A stretch of 52,919 nt of DNA from JBFWRI01 sp050248995 (GTDB lineage: Bacteria > Pseudomonadota > Alphaproteobacteria > JAIXQD01): contig JBFWRI010000013.1 of the NCBI GenBank assembly GCA_050248995.1, positions 1 to 52,919 of the forward strand, read 5' to 3'. The notes under the pieces were generated by a model. That model made no database searches. It was not told where the DNA came from and worked only from the letters and a program-made list of their open reading frames with translations. Shown in pieces: positions 48,615 to 52,919 of this stretch. Both the position numbers and the translations under genes were made by a program. The stretch's first letter is position 1. The number at the start of each line of letters is the position of its first letter.

Positions 48615-49031
48615 TTATTCCTTGCTGAAGGTGTAGATGCCGATCAGGCGGTTGCGCCATGCCGTACCGATTGTCGTTTCGACGACTTTTCCGGCGGGCG
48701 CATAAGCGTGGATCATCGTGGTGTGGCTTGTTGCCAGCGCCAGGTGCTGCGGCTGCCCGCCAAGGCGAAAGAGCAGAAGTGCACCACGCGAAATCAGAGC
48801 GGTGGGTTGTAAATTATTTTCGCCGAGTACGCCCAGCAACTGGGCAGGTGCGACCGGCAGTGCATAGGCCCGCGTATCGTGCAGGACGATGCCCGCTTCC
48901 TGCGCTGCATATATAATAAGACCGGCGCAATCGAGTCCCACGCCGGGCACCCGGCCCTGATGGGCAAAAGGCGTGTTCAGGCAGCTGCGGGCCGCTGCAA
49001 CCATCATGCTATCTATCTGTTTATAATACAT
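48615..49031 (-). CDS. NlpC/P60-type tail peptidase (GTA g14-like)
   Basis: A 138-residue peptidase-like protein with C35 in VGLDCAGLI and H96 in QPQHLALAT, the Cys-His pair of NlpC/P60 enzymes, and an HAYAPAGKVVE strand following. In GTA and phage tails such proteins cut peptidoglycan crosslinks during DNA injection. It starts close to the end of the opposite-strand secreted gene and is followed after three bases by the large tail protein gene, as g14-g15 in the GTA order. Confidence 0.88.
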   Translation of the reverse strand: MYYKQIDSMMVAAARSCLNTPFAHQGRVPGVGLDCAGLIIYAAQEAGIVLHDTRAYALPVAPAQLLGVLGENNLQPTALISRGALLLFRLGGQPQHLALATSHTTMIHAYAPAGKVVETTIGTAWRNRLIGIYTFSKE

Positions 49032-49094
49032 TTTTAATCATATCGGTTCTTTAACAGTCTATTCAAGGCTTCAGCGTATTCTGAAGGTGGGGAA

Positions 49095-50765
49095 ATGCCT
49101 GATGTGGGGGGCATTTATTTTATGATGGCAGGGTACGCATCATTCCGATGTTGGCTGCGGCGCTGTTTGCTGATTGCAGCCGTGTGCCTTGTTGCGCCCG
49201 CTGCTTATGCCATGTGTCCGATCGATGACCTGAACTGTGGTGTCGGCGGTACTAACGGTGGTGGCGGTGATGTCCCGGGGCAGGCTGTGCGCCTGAGTAC
49301 TGGCGGCACGGCGCTGGGTGCCGGATCGACCGACCTGCTGAACAATAAATTCGGTGTATGCCGCTGGGTCGATAACAATAGCGCGCTGAACTACTTTATG
49401 CCTGATGCCGATTCCGAGGGCTGGGAGTCGTTTGTCAATCATGCACCAGCGGGCGTTGTGCTGGATGACTGCTGTCTTTCAACCGATGTGACGCTGACAA
49501 GTTCGGACGGCCAGTCGGCAACCGATACACTGATCACGGGCCGCGCCCGCGCATCACACCCGCTATATTCAGATACGGCCGAAGTTCAATTCGCCATGTC
49601 GCGTGATGACTGTACAACGCACTGCGACGGCAGCGTGACCTGTAACACCACCGAATGGGTTGAAACCGTGACGCGGGATTTCGTGTGCGGTGGCGGGGGC
49701 TGGAGCGGCGGCGCTATCCAGCGTACGGCAGCCCCGGCAGTGAACGCCCCGGCTTACGAAAACTGCTCGGAAACATACAGCTGGGCCAGTGTTAACTGCA
49801 CATGTTCGGAAAGCTGCGGCGGCGGCACGCAAACCTGTACGGCGGTGTGTAAGCGCAGCAGCGATAACGCGACGGTTGCCAACTCGCTTTGCGGCGGCGA
49901 TGGGGTTATCCCCGGCCAGGGTGCCGCTTGTAATACCAACGTGTGTCCGGATGCGAACGGCACGTGTGGCACAGCCCATAACAAGTCATTCGATCGCGCC
50001 ACACCACCGCCTGCTGCCACCAGCCAGACGTTGTGTTCAACAGGAACAGCGACAGCGCCGATACGCCTGAGCGCCATTCGCTGGCAGTGGCAGTGTCTGG
50101 GTGCAGATACATCTGCAACCTGCAGCGCGACACGCACTGGTGCGGCGGTTTCGGCGCTGACAGATTGCCGCCCACCCGGCGAAACATCACCGCCAACTGC
50201 CCAGTGGCGTAACTCGGGTGACTATTGGAACCATTCGTGTGACGCAGGCCACAAGAATGGCGGCATTCCTTCTAACTCTTACCTGACGCCAGCCCAATTC
50301 GCTTCGGGTGGAACAGGCGGCACGGTTGATTATAATTGCATGAAGACTGGCTTTCCGATTGCGATTGGCGCTACAACCGGTGGCTCAGGCTACAACAGTG
50401 ACAACAAGCACCATGTGCAGTTTATGTTGATCCCGGGTCATGAAAATACTAGCGTAATGGATTATTACGAGGCGAATAACGTAACGGGCTGCAATGGCTG
50501 TACCATACTGGACAAGGTTATGTGCACCGACGAGCCTGATTATCCTGCAGGTTGCGCGGCGGCATCGAACTTACACTGGATGAGCATCCCACCTGCGCAG
50601 GCATGTGAACCGCCTACCCAAGGCAACGACGGATCACTGCCAGCCGGCACATACGGTGAGAGAAAGATGATTTACAATAGCGAGTACACTTGTGGTGTGC
50701 TGGGCTGGTATAATAGCGGCACTTATTCACCACCTGAACCAGACGGCAACTGGAGCTGCTGGTAA
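49095..50765 (+). CDS. Secreted cysteine-rich protein with a TSP1-like repeat
   Basis: A 556-residue exported protein on the strand opposite the tail genes. A signal peptide ends near residue 39 (LVAPAAYA). The mature part is rich in Cys, Gly, Ser and Thr. Residues around 230-260 (WASVNCTCSESCGGGTQTC) resemble a thrombospondin type 1 repeat. A later TLCSTGTATAP...WQWQCLGADTSATCSA unit matches a Cys-rich module frequent in secreted bacterial proteins. An adhesin or surface role is likely. AAGG lies eight bases before the ATG; a second start at 49122 is possible. Confidence 0.78.
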   Translation: MPDVGGIYFMMAGYASFRCWLRRCLLIAAVCLVAPAAYAMCPIDDLNCGVGGTNGGGGDVPGQAVRLSTGGTALGAGSTDLLNNKFGVCRWVDNNSALNYFMPDADSEGWESFVNHAPAGVVLDDCCLSTDVTLTSSDGQSATDTLITGRARASHPLYSDTAEVQFAMSRDDCTTHCDGSVTCNTTEWVETVTRDFVCGGGGWSGGAIQRTAAPAVNAPAYENCSETYSWASVNCTCSESCGGGTQTCTAVCKRSSDNATVANSLCGGDGVIPGQGAACNTNVCPDANGTCGTAHNKSFDRATPPPAATSQTLCSTGTATAPIRLSAIRWQWQCLGADTSATCSATRTGAAVSALTDCRPPGETSPPTAQWRNSGDYWNHSCDAGHKNGGIPSNSYLTPAQFASGGTGGTVDYNCMKTGFPIAIGATTGGSGYNSDNKHHVQFMLIPGHENTSVMDYYEANNVTGCNGCTILDKVMCTDEPDYPAGCAAASNLHWMSIPPAQACEPPTQGNDGSLPAGTYGERKMIYNSEYTCGVLGWYNSGTYSPPEPDGNWSCW

Positions 50766-50786
50766 GCAAGGCATAATCTAAAAGCC

Positions 50787-50843
50787 GGGGCTTGTGCTCT
50801 TTTTGCTCTGCGGTTCCCGCAACCGGGCATAACCGCACCCCGC
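50787..50843 (-). repeat. Family 2 palindromic element, degenerate copy
   Basis: Contains TTTTGCTCTGCGGTTCCCGC then AACCGGGCATAACCGCACCC CGC. It keeps the GCTCTGCG and CGCAACCG blocks of family 2 in a rearranged form. It lies in the convergent gap between the secreted protein gene and the DUF2163 gene. Confidence 0.5.
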
Positions 50844-50847
50844 TTTG

Positions 50848-51702
50848 TCATTCTATCTTCGCGTCCGGCGTTTGTAGCAGTGCGTCGGCACCCGGGATGT
50901 GCGGGAAGCCGCCGAAATTAAGCGCATTACTGAATTTGTTCTGGCAGGTGGCATGCAGCTTGTCGCAGCCCGCCACGGCCACATAGGCGTGCCCTGCCGC
51001 CGCCGTGAACGGCAGTTCCTGCCACAACGTGAACGTGCCGCTGCTGAAGCTTCGTATATCAAATGACAGGCCGCTATTGGGGCCGCTGGTGAAGGCCAGC
51101 GTACCATAATCAAAAAATCCGTCGGCTTCGGTGCGTGCGCTATCAGTCACCTGTGTAGTGCTGGCAGCAGATGTCAGTGTGCCGGTCTTGCGCCATGTGC
51201 CGCTGGCTGTATCGATGCCGCAGGCGGCGTTGCCAAGCCGGTGGCGGCAGGTTTTCGTATAGGTATCGCCGATGGTTTGCGCCAGCGTATCCATCAGCCC
51301 CTTGATCTCGAACCGGTACTGCCCGCCGTGAAAGCTGATCGTGCCCACCGTTCCCTTGCGCAGCAGGATGACGCCATCTTCGGGTGCCTGCCAATTGCAG
51401 AGGGCGATGGTGACGGCGGCGCCGTCGTAATGGCCGGCGGCGATATCGGCGGCATCCACCGCGTCGCTGTGCAGCAGGCCCAGCGCCTCGGCATTGGCGG
51501 GAGCCAGGCCGACCGGCGTATCGAGCGCGCTTAGCGAAAAGCTATCAGCCGCGTCATAGGTGACGCCGTCGACCGCAATGTCGTTATCATGTGTGGTGAA
51601 AGCGAGCGTGGCGCCGTCGGCACGGTCGATCTTCAGCAGCCAGGCAAGCGTTGTCAGCTCGCCGGCGATATGCGCCGCGAGGTTTGTGGGAATGCTCTTC
51701 AT
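50848..51702 (-). CDS. DUF2163 tail protein (GTA g13-like)
   Basis: A 284-residue protein with the DUF2163 N-terminal domain (WLLKIDRADGATLAFTTHDN, YDAADSFSLSALDT) and the phage BR0599-type C-terminal domain (TKTCRHRLGNAACGID, VAGCDKLHATCQNKFSNALN, FGGFPHIPG). These proteins are part of the distal tail complex in GTA and related siphophages. It begins two bases after the DUF2460 gene ends, so the two are translated together. Confidence 0.93.
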   Translation of the reverse strand: MKSIPTNLAAHIAGELTTLAWLLKIDRADGATLAFTTHDNDIAVDGVTYDAADSFSLSALDTPVGLAPANAEALGLLHSDAVDAADIAAGHYDGAAVTIALCNWQAPEDGVILLRKGTVGTISFHGGQYRFEIKGLMDTLAQTIGDTYTKTCRHRLGNAACGIDTASGTWRKTGTLTSAASTTQVTDSARTEADGFFDYGTLAFTSGPNSGLSFDIRSFSSGTFTLWQELPFTAAAGHAYVAVAGCDKLHATCQNKFSNALNFGGFPHIPGADALLQTPDAKIE

Positions 51703-51704
51703 AA

Positions 51705-52331
51705 TCAGACCCGCACTTCAACCAGTGGAATACGGGCGCTGCTGTTGGCAAAGTCGGCCTGGGTGATGTTCAGCGTATCGGTATCGAAGCGCACCGGCAC
51801 GTCGAATTCATACCCGGCGGTGACGGCATGGCCGTTGGCCGGCGCGGTGGAAAACGTGATGATGCCGGTTGTGGTATCGACGCTCCAGCCGCTGCCCTGC
51901 GCCACGCCGTTGACGGCGACCAGCACGGTGTCGCTGACAGGTTTGCTGATGGTGCGCACATGGGTGATGCTGCCGCTGGTGTAATTCTTTTTCAGCTGGA
52001 AGACGGTTTGCGTGCCGTCACCGGTGCCGATGGTCTGGTCGGTGGCCGCCGTGACGGCGACACCGCTGGCAGATGACGTATAGTCACCCCAGTCTTTCAG
52101 GCGGAAGCCGCGCGCACGGCCGGCACGGGCATAAAAGAAAGCGGTAAGCACAGCGCCATCGGCGGCGGTGCGCAGGCCGGTGGCCGCATCGAACCGGCGG
52201 CGCGCATGGGCCCAGTTCTGGTTGCGGCGTTCAACCCCGCCGTCGACCGTGATGATCTCGGTTGAGAACAATGGGCCGCCCGACGAGCCAAAGGCAACGT
52301 TAAGCGGCAGGCGGATTTCGTCAAAGGACAT
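51705..52331 (-). CDS. DUF2460 tail protein (GTA g12-like)
   Basis: A 208-residue distal-tail protein of the DUF2460 family: FDEIRLPLNVAFGSSGGPLF, RNQNWAHARRRFDAATG, FYARAGRARGFRLKDWGDY and the GTGDGTQTVFQLKK segment are all typical. The start at 52331 has AGGAGAAACC upstream; an in-frame ATG at 52406 lies in a family 3 repeat. Order here (DUF2460, DUF2163, NlpC/P60, large tail protein) equals GTA g12-g15. Confidence 0.94.
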   Translation of the reverse strand: MSFDEIRLPLNVAFGSSGGPLFSTEIITVDGGVERRNQNWAHARRRFDAATGLRTAADGAVLTAFFYARAGRARGFRLKDWGDYTSSASGVAVTAATDQTIGTGDGTQTVFQLKKNYTSGSITHVRTISKPVSDTVLVAVNGVAQGSGWSVDTTTGIITFSTAPANGHAVTAGYEFDVPVRFDTDTLNITQADFANSSARIPLVEVRV

Positions 52332-52345
52332 GGTTTCTCCTGTTT

Positions 52346-52413
52346 CGTGGGTAACGGACTCCGCGCCTTGTCGGCAAACCTTCGTTTGCACAGGCGCTGT
52401 GTTCACCCCCGCG
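52346..52413 (+). repeat. Family 3 palindromic element, copy 4
   Basis: CGTGGGTAACGGACTCCGCG, inner GCAAAC-CTTC-GTTTGC, and GCGCTGTGTTCACCCCCGCG. It lies between the 123-residue tail-region gene and the DUF2460 gene, in the leader of the latter. Confidence 0.75.
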
Positions 52414-52418
52414 TGTGG

Positions 52419-52790
52419 TTATCTTAATCTCTGGCCGCGCAGCACCGCATCCAGCAGGTTGGCCGATATCTGGTTCAGCGAATTGGTGAAGGTGCCGCCG
52501 GGGGCGCTGCCCAGCACGCCGTTGACCAGCGGCTCAACAACCTCGTTTCTTGTGGTGGTGTTCAGCAGCTGGGCGCGAACGGTATCAACGATGCGGTCCA
52601 GCGTATCGCCGCGCAGCAGAACGCGTTCGATGGCATTGCTGACCTGGCGGTCGGAGATGGGGATATCACGGCGGCCGAAGTCGTCGTCAATGGCGGCGAC
52701 GCGCAGGGCAGTGGGTTGCACATCAACGCGGTTTTCAAGCGCGGCAAGGCGTTGGTCGATGCGATCGACCATTTCATAAAGTGTCGGCAT
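52419..52790 (-). CDS. Hypothetical tail-module protein, 123 aa
   Basis: Start at ATG 52790 (MPTLYEMVDRIDQRLAALEN) with GGAGACGCC upstream. An N-terminal coiled coil (about 4-22) is followed by helical segments (SDRQVSNAIERVLLRG, TLDRIVDTVRAQLLNT). It lies where the end of the tape-measure gene would be expected in a GTA cluster but is far too short to be one. Possibly a tail accessory or chaperone. A terminator hairpin lies just upstream of it. Confidence 0.62.
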   Translation of the reverse strand: MPTLYEMVDRIDQRLAALENRVDVQPTALRVAAIDDDFGRRDIPISDRQVSNAIERVLLRGDTLDRIVDTVRAQLLNTTTRNEVVEPLVNGVLGSAPGGTFTNSLNQISANLLDAVLRGQRLR

Positions 52791-52817
52791 GGCGTCTCCG
52801 GAAACACGGAACAAACA

Positions 52818-52853
52818 AAAACCTCGCCCGGTGTTATTTCCTGGACGAGGTTT
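52818..52853 (-). terminator. Hairpin with T-run upstream of the 123-residue gene
   Basis: On the minus strand: AAACCTCGTCCAGG, a short AT loop, CCGGGCGAGGTTTTTGTTTG. It should stop transcription entering from the right, so the 123-residue gene and the tail genes beyond it probably start from a promoter at or after this point. No gene is seen from 52854 to the right edge. Confidence 0.75.
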
Positions 52854-52919
52854 AAAGGTGGGTATTTAAAGGTAGTAACTTTGGCCGTTTGGCTTGTGCG
52901 CTGTGTTATTTTTACGGAA

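Noticed and set aside
52332..52406. N-terminal extension of the DUF2460 protein through the family 3 repeat
   Set aside because: The repeat is also found far from coding sequence, and the ATG at 52331 has a strong ribosome binding site and the family's normal start.

Overview
The window looks like a chromosomal segment of a moderately GC-rich alphaproteobacterium. This rests on gene content and order: an HIG1 protein next to etfB/etfA, rmuC-def-fmt-truA, a dnaX-ybaB-recR group beside the 4.5S RNA gene, pheA back to back with a membrane-anchored cytochrome c, rpoH, fdxA followed by carD, ubiH-type hydroxylase/ftsK/lolA/xth, and a tail module of the alphaproteobacterial gene-transfer-agent (GTA) type (DUF2460, DUF2163, NlpC/P60, tail tip protein, DUF2793). 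The family or genus cannot be fixed from the sequence alone.

Layout. 1-7.6 kb: electron-transfer flavoprotein genes (etfB and etfA, with a DUF486 membrane gene between them), rmuC, and the N-terminal formyl-methionine cycle genes def and fmt with truA. 7.7-15.4 kb: small lipoprotein, TlpA-like thioredoxin, two small unknown genes, recR, four small unknown genes on the other strand, ybaB, dnaX, a 344-residue unknown, the SRP RNA and pheA. 15.4-25.5 kb: cytochrome c, rpoH, an M48-like peptidase, a PPP-fold phosphoesterase that has lost its catalytic residues, three tandem 2OG-Fe(II)-oxygenase-like paralogues, a HAD phosphatase, fdxA, carD with a promoter and a hairpin leader, and three unknowns. 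25.6-41.2 kb: BI-1 membrane protein, outer-membrane barrel, YecM-like and degenerate EAL genes, two tandem HExxH paralogues, ubiH-like gene, ftsK, three tandem cysteine hydrolases of the isochorismatase fold, lolA, a class C26 amidohydrolase, xth, and paralogous unknown genes flanked by pieces of the xth 3' end. 41.3-43 kb: unknowns. 43-52.9 kb, minus strand: a GTA/prophage-like tail-tip module followed by a compact lysis cassette (endolysin, holin, overlapping Rz/Rz1-type spanins), interrupted by an opposite-strand gene for a secreted cysteine-rich protein.

Three themes recur. First, conserved core operons (etfB-etfA, ybaB-recR, ftsK-lolA, GTA g13-g14) are split by accessory genes. Second, accessory genes form tandem paralogue arrays (2OG-like x3, cysteine hydrolases x3, HExxH x2, xth-adjacent unknowns x2). 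Third, at least three families of short dispersed palindromic elements are present. One of them (family 2) lies inside dnaX and the ubiH-like gene in the same strand and frame, adding nearly the same peptide to two unrelated proteins, much as the Rickettsia palindromic elements do. Relic 3' ends of xth and of the PPP-like gene, differing from the intact genes mainly by synonymous changes, flank inserted small genes. No tRNA, rRNA or CRISPR array was recognised, and no gap of more than 300 bases lacks a gene.
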